Positions 9,683 through 18,090 are shown, numbered from the stretch's first letter. The stretch: DNA of 64,000 bases from Brevibacterium aurantiacum (GCF_007558825.1 NZ_VLTK01000011.1:62001-126000); one strand, 5' to 3'. Notes: generated from the letters alone by a model not told the origin. Translations and numbers: made by a program.

Positions 9683-10114
9683 TCAGATCACTCCTGGAAT
9701 CACCTCGTTCTCACGTTCAGCGAATGCCTGCTGAGCGCCGACCAGGTAGTTATCCCATGTCGGTGAGTCCCAGATCTCGACGCGGTTGCCCATGCCGATC
9801 ACCGCAACTTCCCGTTCAAGTGATGCGTACTGCCGCAATATGTTCGGGACCGTGATGCGCCCCTGTTTGTCCGGTTGATCCGCAAAGGCCGCCGACAGGA
9901 ATACACGCTGGTAGTCGCGAGCTTCCTTATTCGTCTTCGGCGCGTTCTGGATTCGCTCATGCTCGGCTTCGAATTCCGTGGTGGGGAACAGGGTGAGGCA
10001 GTTCTCCTGTCCACGGGTCAATACGAGACCGGGCGAAAGCTCCTCCCGGAACTTTGCGGGCAGGATGAGCCGACCTTTGTCGTCGAGCTTCTGCAAATGA
10101 GTGCCCAAGAACAT
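9683..10114 (-). CDS. mraZ: Transcriptional regulator MraZ
   Basis: First gene of the dcw operon. MraZ is a ring-forming DNA-binding protein with an AbrB-like fold that controls its own operon in several bacteria. The 143 residues start MFLGTHLQKLDDKGRLILPAKFRE and contain two copies of the MraZ half-module; the second reads QPDKQGRITVPNILRQY. A strong ribosome site (AAAGGGG) lies upstream of the ATG. A set of 10-bp-spaced GTGG boxes lies 43-66 bases upstream, as expected for autoregulation. Confidence 0.96.
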   Translation of the reverse strand: MFLGTHLQKLDDKGRLILPAKFREELSPGLVLTRGQENCLTLFPTTEFEAEHERIQNAPKTNKEARDYQRVFLSAAFADQPDKQGRITVPNILRQYASLEREVAVIGMGNRVEIWDSPTWDNYLVGAQQAFAERENEVIPGVI

Positions 10115-10156
10115 GTCGTCTCACCCCTTTCGAAACCCAATTGGCTCCGATAGCAA

Positions 10157-10180
10157 CCACAGTACTCCACTTCCCTCCAC
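10157..10180 (-). promoter_or_regulatory. Putative MraZ box upstream of mraZ
   Basis: Read on the minus strand, GTGGAG, GTGGAG and GTGG begin at 10180, 10170 and 10160, exactly ten bases apart. Known MraZ operators are short TGGG-type direct repeats with ten-base periodicity next to the mraZ promoter. A TAGATT hexamer (minus strand, 10182-10187) and TACTGT (10158-10163) are candidate -10 elements, so the boxes overlap the promoter. Binding is inferred from position and spacing. Confidence 0.65.
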
Positions 10181-10240
10181 CCAATCTAGTGGTTTGCCCC
10201 TACGACACCCTTGCGACCTATAAAACCCCAGGTCAGATTG

Positions 10241-10257
10241 GTGGAGGAAAGTGGGGA
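10241..10257 (+). promoter_or_regulatory. Second GTGG direct-repeat pair on the opposite strand
   Basis: GTGGAG at 10241 and GTGGGG at 10251 are ten bases apart on the plus strand and resemble the boxes in front of mraZ, but face the moxR operon about 490 bases away. Two more GTGG motifs follow at 10282 and 10292, again ten apart. They may be extra MraZ sites; only two units are in phase in each set, so confidence is limited. Confidence 0.35.
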
Positions 10258-10398
10258 AAATTTGCGGTCGGCGAGTCGGAAGTGGTGCGCAGTGGGCCTT
10301 TTGCAGCGCATTTCGACCGCCAGGGCCTCCTCAACGCCGAGTCCACAAGGTGGCCAGATCCCTGATTTTCCGCGGGAGACCGAAGCCTCGAGCTCCCC

Positions 10399-10520
10399 GG
10401 GGAGGGAAGTGGGGAGGGAAGTGGGGGTCTCCGGTGGAGCGAAGTGGGGAGCGATGTGGGGAGCGAAGTGGGGAGCAATGTGGAGGGGGCTGGTGGAGCC
10501 AAGTAGGGAGCGAAGTTGGG
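10399..10520 (+). repeat. G-rich tandem array (about ten GTGGGGAGCGAA units)
   Basis: GTGGGGAGCGAA-like units begin at 10409, 10421, 10434, 10444, 10456, 10468, 10480, 10493, 10503 and 10515, mostly 12 bases apart with steps of 10 and 13. The segments 10432-10461 and 10491-10520 are a 59-base-offset duplication, so the array has a higher-order period. The left end (10399-10427) has five runs of three to five G separated by A or AAGT, which fits a G-quadruplex pattern. It lies between mraZ and moxR and codes for nothing convincing. Apart from the listed boxes and repeats, 10183-10743 shows no gene. Confidence 0.85.
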
Positions 10521-10634
10521 GCCCGTTCTGCAGGGCAGGGAAAGGCAGCTGCGCAGTCCCCCGACACCGGCACCGTGGCTGAGACACCAGTATCAGACCC
10601 CCATGCCGGCGCGACCGGTGACGCAGAACGCGGC

Positions 10635-10703
10635 TGCCCGCACGGGCCGAATGGTGACCACCCGAAAGGTCGAGCGATGACTACCCGAACGGCCGAACGA
10701 TGC
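10635..10703 (+). repeat. Three degenerate 23-bp tandem repeats before moxR
   Basis: Three 23-base units end just before the moxR leader: about 10635-10657, 10658-10680 and 10681-10703. Each keeps a core of cccga-a-ggccga-cgatg form. They sit 41 bases upstream of the moxR ATG, so they overlap or flank its promoter. A role as operator repeats is possible but unproven. Confidence 0.6.
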
Positions 10704-10743
10704 CCGTGTGGATGCAGGAGACGGGATAGGGGACAATGGGATC

Positions 10744-11733
10744 ATGTCGATCAGCCAAGAAGGTACTCAGGCCAATTCCGTGATCGGTGCCGAGCACATC
10801 GAATGGGTTCAGCAACTCACCTCACGGGCACGCACAGCAATGAACGCCGTCCTCGAAGGCAAGGATGAAGCAGTCGGACTGTCCCTGGTTGCGCTCCTTG
10901 CCGGGGGCCACGTCCTCCTCGAGGACGTGCCCGGAGTCGGGAAGACTCTGTTGGCACGAGCCATGGGCAAGGTCGTCGATGGTTCGGTCAGGCGCATCCA
11001 ATTCACCCCCGACCTGCTGCCGACTGACGTAGTCGGCGTGAACCTGTTCAATCAGGAGACCCGGCACTTCGAGTTCCGGCAGGGCCCCGTGTTCGCCAAT
11101 ATCGTCATCGCCGATGAGATCAACCGCGCTTCCCCCAAAACTCAGTCCGCGATGCTTGAGTGCATGGCCGAAGGTCAGGCCACCATTGACGGCGAGACCT
11201 ACCCGATGCCATCGCCTTTCATCGTCGTCGCCACTCAGAACCCGATCGACATGGAAGGTACATACGCGCTTCCCGAAGCACAGCGGGACCGCTTCATGAC
11301 TCGAATCTCGCTGGGCTACCCCGAAACTGCTGACGAGATCGACCTCCTGGACAACCAGATCGAGCACGATCCGCTTTCCAGCGCAACTCCGGTGACCAGC
11401 CTCGAGCAGATCAACCAGGCCCGGGGAATCGTCCGACATGTCAGTGCAGCCAGAGAGCTGCGCGAATACATCGTCGCCATCCTCCATGCCAGCCGCAACG
11501 ACGAGGCCATCCTTCTCGGCTGCTCGCCCCGAGGCGGTGTCCACCTTCTCCGCGCGGCCAAGGCTCGCGCCGCGCTCTCGGGACGGACCTTCGTGACTCC
11601 GGATGATATTCAGGCTCTGGCCCCCTACATCTTGGCTCACCGGATCATCCCGCGCGATGGTGACGATTCGGAGCTGGCAGCCGAACTGATCGGCCGTCTC
11701 CTGGCCCGCGTGCCCATTTCGACGGTTCAGTGA
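10744..11733 (+). CDS. MoxR-family AAA+ ATPase
   Basis: Chaperone-like AAA+ ATPase of the MoxR group, normally paired with DUF58 and transglutaminase proteins. I chose the ATG at 10744 (MSISQEG, 330 residues); the upstream start at 10708 adds twelve unconserved residues. Motifs: Walker A GVGKTLLARAMG, FTPDLLPTDVVG, Walker B plus following helix ADEINRASPKTQSAMLE, sensor VVATQNPIDMEGTYALPEAQ, and the arginine QRDRFM. It is followed four bases later by the DUF58 gene, then the transglutaminase. In related systems the ATPase is thought to act on the von Willebrand/DUF58 partner; the client here is unknown. Confidence 0.93.
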   Translation: MSISQEGTQANSVIGAEHIEWVQQLTSRARTAMNAVLEGKDEAVGLSLVALLAGGHVLLEDVPGVGKTLLARAMGKVVDGSVRRIQFTPDLLPTDVVGVNLFNQETRHFEFRQGPVFANIVIADEINRASPKTQSAMLECMAEGQATIDGETYPMPSPFIVVATQNPIDMEGTYALPEAQRDRFMTRISLGYPETADEIDLLDNQIEHDPLSSATPVTSLEQINQARGIVRHVSAARELREYIVAILHASRNDEAILLGCSPRGGVHLLRAAKARAALSGRTFVTPDDIQALAPYILAHRIIPRDGDDSELAAELIGRLLARVPISTVQ

Positions 11734-11737
11734 CCAC

Positions 11738-12886
11738 ATGCGTCTGAGCACCTCAGGAATCATCTTCGTCCTCGCCGGAGTCGCACTGATCATCACCGCG
11801 TATCGGTTCGCACTCCCCGGGCTGCTGCCTGCTGGAATTCTGCTTCTCGCACTGGTCATCCTTTCGGCGCTGCTGATCACCTGGGGCGCCCGCCGCGTTT
11901 CGATCACACTGCGGACTGGACTGCCTACTGTGGCACTGCCTCAGTCAAGAGACCGCTACCCGCTTGCCCACGAGGGGAAAGAGGTCCAGGTCGAGGCACT
12001 GGTGACCAACACCGGACGTCTGGCCATCCCGTCCTCGACAATCAGCTTCGTGGCTGGCGAGGGCTTCGGCGATTCCACTGTCGGGCAAGTTCCACCTCTG
12101 GCACACGGAGCTTCTCAGACCGTCCTGACGTCCTTCACCCCGAATCGTCGTGGTCTCAGCGGAGTGGAAACTGTATTGATCACTGTCTCTGGCCCCTTCG
12201 GCCTTGTGACGAGGAAGAAGAAGGTCATCGCCGGCTACCCGGTAGCTGTCTCAGTGCCGATCCTTCCCGCACGGATTCCCACTGACTCGGCGATCAGACC
12301 GGCCCGCTTGGATGACGGCAAGGTCCGTGCCGGCCACACTGCTCGGGACTTCCACACGCGAGAATACGTTCCCGGAGACGATCTCCGACACGTCCATTGG
12401 CCGAGCACCGCGAAGTCCGGTGAGCTCATGGTCCGTCACGAAGCCGACGAGGAGACGCTCTACGCTCTCATCGTCGTCGATCTCGAGGGTGACGGTGACC
12501 GACCGGACGCCCTTGAAATCGAATTCCTCCTGGCCGCGGCGGCCGCAGCCGGCACGGCTTTCCTGCGTGCTGGCTACGAGGTCTTCGTCGTCACACCCGG
12601 CCATCAGATCAGGTTCAAAGGACAGCGCGATATCGACAGACTGCGATTGCTCACCGCCCTCGTCGAGGCCGGCCGAGTGCAACTGCCTTCCCATGACAAC
12701 CCCAACCACATCGTCATCTGCGCCGTCGACGACGCTCGCGGGAAGGAGCTGGCGGCCCAATTCTCCCGGCGCGTTCCGGTGACCGTCCGAAGCCTCGACG
12801 ACATCAATGACCTGACGATGGTGGGACTGAGCGAGGATCTGCCCGAATCATGGACCGCATTCGATTCGAAGCGGGTGAAGCGATGA
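11738..12886 (+). CDS. DUF58 domain membrane protein
   Basis: Partner protein of MoxR. The 382 residues open with two membrane helices (about residues 7-26 and 29-48, the second ALVILSALLITWGA). A beta-rich middle follows, then the DUF58 signature VPGDDLRHVHWPSTAKSGEL at about residue 211, and a vWA-like C-terminal half. Family knowledge: DUF58 proteins co-occur with MoxR and TgpA-type transglutaminases; the biochemical function is not settled. It starts four bases after moxR and its stop overlaps the next gene as ATGA, so the three genes form one operon. Confidence 0.92.
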   Translation: MRLSTSGIIFVLAGVALIITAYRFALPGLLPAGILLLALVILSALLITWGARRVSITLRTGLPTVALPQSRDRYPLAHEGKEVQVEALVTNTGRLAIPSSTISFVAGEGFGDSTVGQVPPLAHGASQTVLTSFTPNRRGLSGVETVLITVSGPFGLVTRKKKVIAGYPVAVSVPILPARIPTDSAIRPARLDDGKVRAGHTARDFHTREYVPGDDLRHVHWPSTAKSGELMVRHEADEETLYALIVVDLEGDGDRPDALEIEFLLAAAAAAGTAFLRAGYEVFVVTPGHQIRFKGQRDIDRLRLLTALVEAGRVQLPSHDNPNHIVICAVDDARGKELAAQFSRRVPVTVRSLDDINDLTMVGLSEDLPESWTAFDSKRVKR

Positions 12887-15222
12887 ACCCCGAAACATCA
12901 GAGAGTGCAGACAGACATTCCCCGGCTTGGCTCGAGGCCTGTGCAGTATTCGTAGCCATGGTCTTGGCCGCGATCGGACTCTCCGCCGTCTTCTCCGACT
13001 TCGCGTGGCTTCCCTCCGTGCTCATCTCGATTCTCCTGATCGTTCTGGTCGGCGCGATCTTCCGCAGTGTCCCGGTCCTTCGGGCCACCGGAGCTGCCGT
13101 CATCGCGCAGTGCGTGGTGGGTCTGATCGCAGTCCTCGTGCTATGTGCACCGAGCACGCTCATTCTCGGCGTCGTGCCCACCGGCAGCTCATTCACCACC
13201 GTGATCGATCTCCTGTCCTCGGGAGTCAGCGACCTGTACGCAACGACTCCCCCAGCGCCCAGCACTCCTGGCTTCACCACGATGCTCACGATCGCGTTCA
13301 CTCTGATCACCATCCTCATCGACGGACTCGTCTCCGACCTCAGAGCTCCTAAGGTGAGCGGCGTTCTGCTCCTGGTGCTGTGGATGATCCCGGTCTTCTT
13401 CGCCCCCACCCAGGTGAGGTGGTGGCACGTCGTCGCCATCTTGGCGGCTTTCCTCATCCTCATACTCAGCCCCTACTTCCCTGCAGCGAAGTGGCGCGGC
13501 GGTCTGACCGCAACCGTGGCTGGAGCTGTGGCCGTTGCAATCGGCATCGGAGCTCCCGTGCTCCTGCCGGAGGTTCCGACCCTGCCTGATCGCGCAGCGA
13601 GCGACAAGGGCGATCTCACCGTGACGAACCCGTTCCTCGACCTGCGTGCCGATCTCGGTGACCGCGACGATTCGACCCTGTTCAACTACACCACTTCGGA
13701 ATCCGAAGGGCAGCCGATCAGGCTGACCTCGATCAACTCCTTTGACGGCCAGTCGTGGGCACCGACCCCGTTCCCGCTCGACCCCTTTGCGATCGCGAAC
13801 GAGGGATTGCCCTGGCCGCAGGGACTGCCACGTGAGAAGAACTACAACGAAGAGCGCATCGACGTCACAGTCTCTGACGAATACGATCAGCAGTATCTTC
13901 CCACCCCGTACGCCCCACAACAGCCAACTGGCTTGGACCGGCGCTGGATCTATGACGAGACGTCGCTGACAATCGTCGGCAATGGCGAGAAGTCGGGTGG
14001 ACAGGACTACTCGATGGAGTATCTCTCCATCAATCCCGATGTCAACGATCTGCAGAGCGCGGCACCGGTGAACTCCAGCGATTTCGAGACGGAACTCGAA
14101 GTTCCCGACAGCCTGCCGGGCAGCGTGAAGGAAACCGCTGAGAAGATCACCGCGGACGCAGACAACCAATGGGAAGCCGCCGTCTTGCTCCAGGCCTACT
14201 TCCGAAGCGGCGACTTCGAATACTCGCTGGATGCTCCCGAAAAGGCCAGCGGAGATGCGATCTCTGACTTCCTCGTCGATAAGAAGGGGTACTGTGTTCA
14301 GTTCTCGTCGGCCATGACGATCATGGCTCGGACGATGGGAATTCCGGCACGCATCGGCGTCGGTTACGGCGAAGGCACCAAGAGCGGTCAAGGCTTCGAG
14401 GTCAGCATGCAGGATTCGCATGCGTGGCCGGAACTGTACTTCGAGGGAGCCGGATGGGTCCGCTTCGAACCCACTCCAGGCGGTCCAGCCGGCGAGCCGC
14501 CGAAATGGACGGTCGCCAGCGGCAGCACCGGAGGGGACTCCGAGGAGGATTCCGAAGAGACCTCGTCACCGTCTGAGGAGCCCACAAAGGGCTCTGAGGA
14601 ATCGGAAGCGGCGGAATCCGAGAGCTCCAGCCCCGAAACAACAGCGGCTGGGGAACCAGCTGGTGCGAATCTCGGTACGTACCTGTGGGCGGGTCTCATC
14701 GTGCTTGCGATCGTGCTGCTTGCGGCGATTCCGGCTCTGTGGAGACTCATTCTGCGTCGTCGACGCACACGTGACCCTGACAAACTTGAGAAGGTCTGGA
14801 CGGAGATACGGGCGCTGTCGACCGACTATGGTCAGAGCCTCGACCCCAGCCGAACGTTGCGATACAACGAACTCGTGTTGGCCAGCAGAGCCGGTGGAGG
14901 GACCGCTGAATCCGAGGACCCCACTGCGGAACCTGGTTCTTCGTCTTCTGACGCGCGTGGCGATTCCAGTGATGGATTCACCGCGCTGCGCAGCCCGGCC
15001 CCGCCGTCAGGGTCACGCAGCGCCGGCGATGACACTGCATTGTCAGCCTTCGTCGACGCTCTTGAAACCCAGCGCTACGGCGCGAGTGAGAAGAGCATCT
15101 CGTCAACAGAGGTCAGTGCCCTCATCGACGAGGTCAGGACCGACCTCGCAGAAAACGCGTCTCCCGGAAAAAAGATCACCGCCAGAATCTGGCCGGCAAG
15201 CATCTTCAATCCACCGCGCTGA
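12883..15222 (+). CDS. TgpA-type membrane transglutaminase-like protein
   Basis: Third gene of the moxR operon, starting at the ATGA overlap with DUF58 (12883; an earlier start at 12850 would overlap by 37 bases). The 779 residues contain five to seven membrane helices in the first 220, a DUF3488-type external region, the transglutaminase core with Cys471 in KKGYCVQFSSAMTIMAR and His513 in QDSHAWPELYF, and GWVRFEPTPG where the acidic third residue is expected. A Ser/Glu-rich linker, one more membrane helix near residue 610, and a cytoplasmic tail follow. Its substrate is unknown; a role in envelope protein processing or crosslinking is inference. Confidence 0.93.
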   Translation: MNPETSESADRHSPAWLEACAVFVAMVLAAIGLSAVFSDFAWLPSVLISILLIVLVGAIFRSVPVLRATGAAVIAQCVVGLIAVLVLCAPSTLILGVVPTGSSFTTVIDLLSSGVSDLYATTPPAPSTPGFTTMLTIAFTLITILIDGLVSDLRAPKVSGVLLLVLWMIPVFFAPTQVRWWHVVAILAAFLILILSPYFPAAKWRGGLTATVAGAVAVAIGIGAPVLLPEVPTLPDRAASDKGDLTVTNPFLDLRADLGDRDDSTLFNYTTSESEGQPIRLTSINSFDGQSWAPTPFPLDPFAIANEGLPWPQGLPREKNYNEERIDVTVSDEYDQQYLPTPYAPQQPTGLDRRWIYDETSLTIVGNGEKSGGQDYSMEYLSINPDVNDLQSAAPVNSSDFETELEVPDSLPGSVKETAEKITADADNQWEAAVLLQAYFRSGDFEYSLDAPEKASGDAISDFLVDKKGYCVQFSSAMTIMARTMGIPARIGVGYGEGTKSGQGFEVSMQDSHAWPELYFEGAGWVRFEPTPGGPAGEPPKWTVASGSTGGDSEEDSEETSSPSEEPTKGSEESEAAESESSSPETTAAGEPAGANLGTYLWAGLIVLAIVLLAAIPALWRLILRRRRTRDPDKLEKVWTEIRALSTDYGQSLDPSRTLRYNELVLASRAGGGTAESEDPTAEPGSSSSDARGDSSDGFTALRSPAPPSGSRSAGDDTALSAFVDALETQRYGASEKSISSTEVSALIDEVRTDLAENASPGKKITARIWPASIFNPPR

Positions 15223-15234
15223 TTGCGATGCCCT

Positions 15235-15273
15235 GTTGCTGCCCCGGATGCCTTCCGCGTCCGGGGCAGCAAC
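15235..15273 (+). terminator. Stem-loop after the moxR operon
   Basis: A perfect 14-bp inverted repeat (gttgctgccccgga at 15235-15248 and its complement at 15260-15273) with an 11-base loop lies 13 bases after the transglutaminase stop. The stem is strong but only a weak T-rich tail follows. The remaining gap to 15520 shows no gene. Confidence 0.7.
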
Positions 15274-15520
15274 TATTCCATGACTGCGTCCGTTCGAGGC
15301 AGCGCATGTTCAAGGTGCCATCGTTGCAGCCCCCATTGGGCGCGGCTCTCCCGGCCGCCATCTGATGACCGCAGGTGTCCTCCGAGCGCATCGGAGTGCC
15401 CCTACCCGTGGACTGTACCTGCGGACGCCGACACAGGCCGAAGACGATGCGAGACGGCGCTGCCTATGCCGAAGCCAACGCGTCATGATTCCTGCTGATT
15501 CCGATGCACTATAGAGCACG

Positions 15521-15549
15521 AAAAAGCGCCCTCTCTGCAGAGGACGCTT
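15521..15549 (-). terminator. Rho-independent terminator of the DUF3040 gene
   Basis: An 11-bp stem with one mismatch (15524-15534 with 15539-15549, loop ctgc) is followed on the minus strand by TTTTT. It lies about 130 bases past the DUF3040 stop and faces that gene. Confidence 0.75.
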
Positions 15550-15680
15550 CACTTGGGTGGATTGTGTACCAGGCCTTAATCGCAGGGTATCCGCGAACAA
15601 TGACGATCGGCTCACAAGTCATCCGTCTGCCAATCAGTCTCGGCAGCCAGTCTCAGCGGCTCGACCGAGTGCCGCGAAAA

Positions 15681-16091
15681 TCATTCGCCGCGCTGGCGCT
15701 TCTCCCACCGGTCTTCGATCCGATTCATGAAACCGGACGGCCCCTTCGCTTCAGACTGGGGACCTTTCGACGGCTGAGCTCGCTTGGCTTTGTCGCCCAC
15801 CTGACGCGGACGGCTGAAAGCCCAGTACATTCCGGCAACCATCAGCCCGAAGCCGACGACACCGAGGATGATCCACCATGTGCTGTTCGTCACCATCGAA
15901 ATGGCGAAGATCACTGCGGCGAGTCCTACAAGCGTGAGCAGAATACCCAGCACGAATCGCTTCGCGGAGAACCCCGGCCCATTAGCTGCTGCCTGGGTTT
16001 CTGAAATATTGCGTGCGAAACGTGGGTCTTCACTGCGCAGCTGCTTCTCCAACTGATCGAGCAGCTGCTGTTCGTGATCGGAGAGTGGCAT
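15681..16091 (-). CDS. DUF3040 membrane protein
   Basis: Small actinobacterial protein of the DUF3040 family. The start at 16091 (MPLSDHEQQLLDQLEKQL, 136 residues) matches the conserved N-terminus; an earlier start at 16130 adds 13 residues. After the cytoplasmic acidic/helical region come two membrane helices (about 46-66 and 70-92), then a basic Ser/Lys tail. A homologue (Rv2169c) lies near mraZ in M. tuberculosis, and the same neighbourhood is kept here. The function is not known. Confidence 0.85.
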   Translation of the reverse strand: MPLSDHEQQLLDQLEKQLRSEDPRFARNISETQAAANGPGFSAKRFVLGILLTLVGLAAVIFAISMVTNSTWWIILGVVGFGLMVAGMYWAFSRPRQVGDKAKRAQPSKGPQSEAKGPSGFMNRIEDRWEKRQRGE

Positions 16092-16129
16092 CTCGAACCC
16101 CCGTTTCCTTACTATGGCCTGATGACACA

Positions 16130-16135
16130 ATCATA
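16130..16135 (-). promoter_or_regulatory. Candidate -10 element of the DUF3040 gene
   Basis: TATGAT on the minus strand lies 39 bases upstream of the chosen ATG (16091). It is a near-consensus actinobacterial -10. No convincing -35 was seen. Confidence 0.45.
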
Positions 16136-16149
16136 GTCTCTGAACACTG

Positions 16150-16200
16150 AAAAAACATCTTGAGGACCGTTGCATCCCCTGGATTCTCACTGCGTCCTCA
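16150..16200 (-). terminator. Terminator after dinB
   Basis: On the minus strand TGAGGAC (16200-16194) pairs with GTCCTCA (16167-16161) around a loop that itself contains an ATCC/GGAT mini-hairpin, and a run of six T follows at 16155-16150. It begins 22 bases after the dinB stop. Confidence 0.55.
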
Positions 16201-16221
16201 GACTATGAGGCACCTCACCTC

Positions 16222-17481
16222 CTAAACGTGGTCAGGACCCGTATTTTCGGGGTCAGGGTGCCTTCTGAGCAGAGACGCCTGCGAGATCGAAGCGGTCCCG
16301 AATTTTTTCCGCACATCGTCAAGAGCAACCTCTGCTTCCCTGCCTGAGTGCTCGGCCTCGTCAAGTTTCGCCTGTCTGCCGCTGGCTGCGAAGTCCATCA
16401 GACCGGCTGCGCGGATACCCAGCAGGCGCACTCCCTTGGATTTCTGCTCCCGCAGGTTCCTCATTGCCGGCCGCAAGGCCTCATAGATCTCACGGGCGAG
16501 GTCGGTGGGAGCATCAAGAGTGATCGATCGCGACAATGTGGTGAAATCACCGAGTCGATATTTCAGCCCCAAGGTGGTGGCGACCTTGCCTTCGGCCCGA
16601 ACCCTGTGCGCAACTTTGTCAGACAGCCGCAGCAGCTCGTGCTCAAGCTGACTCAGATCCCAGACGTCGTCATTGAAGGTGTGCTCAGCGCTGATTGACC
16701 GGTCCTTCACCTGCCTGTCCATACCATGTGAGTCCAGTCCGTGGGCGCTGCGCCACAGATGATGGCCGTGGGCGCCGAATACCCGACCTGCCCACGCTTC
16801 GTCGACTGCGGCTAAGTCCCCGATCAGACGTATGCCGTACTTGAAGAACCCATCCTTCGTCTTCTCCCCCACTCCCGGAAGCGCTTCGATCGGCATCGGA
16901 TCGAGGAACTCTTGAGTCGCCGACAGCGGGACGAGCAGTTGTCCGCGCGGTTTGGCACGGGTGGATGCGAGCTTCGCCACGACTCGACTGCCGGCGATCC
17001 CCACAGATGCGTTCAGCCCCGTCTGTGCTTCGATCTCGGCTCGAAGCTCGGAAGTGATCACCACCGGCGATCCCAATCTGCGCACCGCTGCTGACACGTC
17101 GATGTACGCTTCGTCGACACTCACCTGGTGAAAATCAGGTGTCACCTCGCCCACCAGGTCGAAGACCTTCTGGGAATACGAGGAGTACAGGCCATGCGAA
17201 GGAGGAATCACCTCGGCGAAGGGACAGAGACCCATCGCCCGACCCATGGGCATGGCCGCGTGCACGCCGAACTCACGAGCCTCATAGCTCGCCGAAACCA
17301 CGACGCCCCGCCCGCTGCGACCGCCGACGATAACGGGTCGACCGAGAAGTTCCGGGCGGCTCAGAAGCTCCACCGACACGAAGAAAGAATCCATGTCCAG
17401 GTGGAGCATCGTGGCTCCGGCATCGTCCGTCCCGAGACGGCTGAGATCGCCACCGGATCGTGACAGCTGTTTACGACTCAT
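16222..17481 (-). CDS. dinB: DNA polymerase IV (Y-family, DinB)
   Basis: Translesion polymerase. The 419 residues contain MLHLDMDSFFVSVE with the first metal-binding Asp, VVSASYEAREFGVHAAMPMG, and HQVSVDEAYIDVS with the second acidic pair, then thumb helix-hairpin-helix motifs (IEALPGVGEKTKDGFFKYGI) and a little-finger domain. The C-terminus is short and has no obvious beta-clamp motif that I can see. No SOS (LexA) box is recognisable in the 66-base divergent gap with the lipoprotein gene, so damage control is not shown by the sequence. Confidence 0.94.
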   Translation of the reverse strand: MSRKQLSRSGGDLSRLGTDDAGATMLHLDMDSFFVSVELLSRPELLGRPVIVGGRSGRGVVVSASYEAREFGVHAAMPMGRAMGLCPFAEVIPPSHGLYSSYSQKVFDLVGEVTPDFHQVSVDEAYIDVSAAVRRLGSPVVITSELRAEIEAQTGLNASVGIAGSRVVAKLASTRAKPRGQLLVPLSATQEFLDPMPIEALPGVGEKTKDGFFKYGIRLIGDLAAVDEAWAGRVFGAHGHHLWRSAHGLDSHGMDRQVKDRSISAEHTFNDDVWDLSQLEHELLRLSDKVAHRVRAEGKVATTLGLKYRLGDFTTLSRSITLDAPTDLAREIYEALRPAMRNLREQKSKGVRLLGIRAAGLMDFAASGRQAKLDEAEHSGREAEVALDDVRKKFGTASISQASLLRRHPDPENTGPDHV

Positions 17482-17535
17482 CGAGCACTCATGTGTCTGC
17501 GTTGGCTCCTTTCGGCTCCCGTCGCCGAGTCCGGG

Positions 17536-17541
17536 TAGTCT
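17536..17541 (+). promoter_or_regulatory. Candidate -10 giving a leaderless lipoprotein mRNA
   Basis: TAGTCT ends six bases before the ATG at 17548. A transcript from this -10 would begin at or next to the start codon, giving a leaderless mRNA, which is common in actinobacteria. No ribosome site precedes this ATG. Confidence 0.45.
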
Positions 17542-17547
17542 GTAGTC

Positions 17548-18090
17548 ATGGTAACGCGCGCCACTGTCATGACATTGCCCCTCGCCGCCGCTCTCCTCCT
17601 CGCAGGATGTTCTGGACCGGCCAACGAGGCGGCCGAAGGATCACCCACTCCGGAGAAGACCCAGTCTTCGGCCGCAGCCTCGACGTCCGAAGGTTCGGAG
17701 GCTGCGAGCAGCGATCAGCCGAGCAAGGAATCCGAGGCTGCCGACACCGACGTCGAAGATCTCCCGAAATACCTCAAGCCCTACCCGGACTCGACTGTGC
17801 TGTCGAGCGCCCGTGCGAAGGCCGAGAACGGAGCCGATTCAGGAAAGCTCGAAGAGGTCAGCCTAGTCATGAGCGCCAAGGCCGAGCCCAAGGACATCTT
17901 CACGTTCTATTCCAAGGCCCTGAAGAAGGCCGGATTCGAAACGTATGGCGACGAGATCAAGACGAAGAGCGCCCAGGTCGTGAACTTCCGACACAAGGAC
18001 AATGAAGGACTGCTCGTCGTCACAATCGCCAAGGACCCCTCAGAGAAGGCGAATTCGATCGTGACGGTCGGCGGGAACATCGTTCCATGA
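17548..18090 (+). CDS. Putative lipoprotein, unknown function
   Basis: A secreted lipoprotein by its N-terminus: a short signal peptide (PLAAALLLAGCSG) with lipobox Leu-Ala-Gly-Cys, cysteine near residue 22. A Ser/Glu/Ala-rich linker of about 50 residues follows, then a compact alpha/beta domain of about 105 residues (YLKPYPDSTVLSSARAKAEN to the end, including DIFTFYSKALKKAGFETYGD). It occupies the place of lppM in the mycobacterial order, but I see no LppM-like domain. It overlaps the downstream polyprenyl synthetase by four bases. I do not recognise the C-terminal domain. Confidence 0.8.
   Translation: MVTRATVMTLPLAAALLLAGCSGPANEAAEGSPTPEKTQSSAAASTSEGSEAASSDQPSKESEAADTDVEDLPKYLKPYPDSTVLSSARAKAENGADSGKLEEVSLVMSAKAEPKDIFTFYSKALKKAGFETYGDEIKTKSAQVVNFRHKDNEGLLVVTIAKDPSEKANSIVTVGGNIVP

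Noticed and set aside
10251..10868. 205-residue plus-strand ORF with GKWGGKWG-like repeats
   Set aside because: It is an in-frame reading of the G-rich tandem array, runs over the moxR start, and has no ribosome site or recognisable domain.
13189..14421. 410-residue minus-strand ORF opposite the transglutaminase
   Set aside because: Antisense shadow; the plus-strand protein has the full transglutaminase core.
17482..17547. LexA/SOS box before dinB
   Set aside because: No sequence resembling the actinobacterial TCGAAC-N4-GTTCGA operator is present.
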